Positions 63,947-64,000 of a stretch of 64,000 nucleotides of DNA are shown here, one piece after another. This stretch comes from Plumapathes pennacea (Eukaryota; Cnidaria; Anthozoa; Antipatharia; Myriopathidae). The stretch covers positions 7,953,267-8,017,266 of the forward strand of contig OZ038462.1 in assembly GCA_964036295.1 (NCBI GenBank). Reading direction: 5' to 3'. How positions within the stretch are numbered: the stretch's first letter is position 1; each line of letters starts with the position of its first letter. Under the pieces are notes generated by a model. The model was not told the origin of the DNA, searched no databases, and was given only the letters and a program-made list of their open reading frames with translations. The translations under genes were made by a program, and so were the position numbers.

Positions 63947-64000
63947 CTGCAAAAAAAAACAAGATCAACACAACTTGCACTGTATGAAGTGGTGTTGTTT

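Overview
The window is a 64 kb stretch of an intron-rich animal nuclear genome. Fourteen- to seventeen-exon genes, GT-AG introns, parkin, MORC, TRIM, POLQ and site-2 protease orthologues, and a dense load of short inverted-repeat elements point to an early-branching invertebrate. I infer an anthozoan cnidarian, probably a coral or relative, from the general character of the proteins and repeats; no species marker was found.

Layout, left to right. All six conventional genes lie on the minus strand: (1) a MORC3/4-like GHKL ATPase with a CW zinc finger (861-8475, 3' end not resolved); (2) the eIF2 gamma subunit EIF2S3 (10689-18160, complete, 465 aa); (3) a RING / two B-box / coiled-coil / fibronectin-III TRIM protein (19422-25652, complete, 487 aa); (4) parkin PRKN (26592-41613, 11 coding exons, 436 aa); (5) DNA polymerase theta POLQ (44120-60797, 14 exons, 2550 aa); (6) the C-terminal exons of the site-2 protease MBTPS2 (62736-63946, continuing off the right edge). 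For genes 2-5, all exon lengths and phases sum to open frames ending at a stop.

The 6.9 kb sixth intron of parkin holds a plus-strand gene for a Myb/SANT-like (trihelix) DNA-binding protein (two exons, 32052-36509). The next parkin intron holds a broken Penelope-like retroelement (reverse transcriptase plus GIY-YIG endonuclease) with 171-bp inverted terminal repeats, each carrying a hammerhead-ribozyme-like core.

Introns and intergenic DNA are filled with non-autonomous inverted-repeat elements. Several have clean target-site duplications (TAA, TCA, a 9-bp one). There are also long microsatellites (ATG, TTA, TA), a 2.3 kb 48-bp minisatellite interrupted by two inverted-repeat elements, and dispersed repeat families present in several copies.

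The genes do not form one pathway. They cover translation initiation (EIF2S3), ubiquitin ligation and mitophagy (PRKN, the TRIM), end-joining repair (POLQ), membrane-protein proteolysis (MBTPS2) and chromatin (MORC). I found no new multi-gene system. The most unusual items are the ribozyme-flanked Penelope copy, the nested SANT gene, the 42-residue repeats in POLQ and the very clean palindromic elements.
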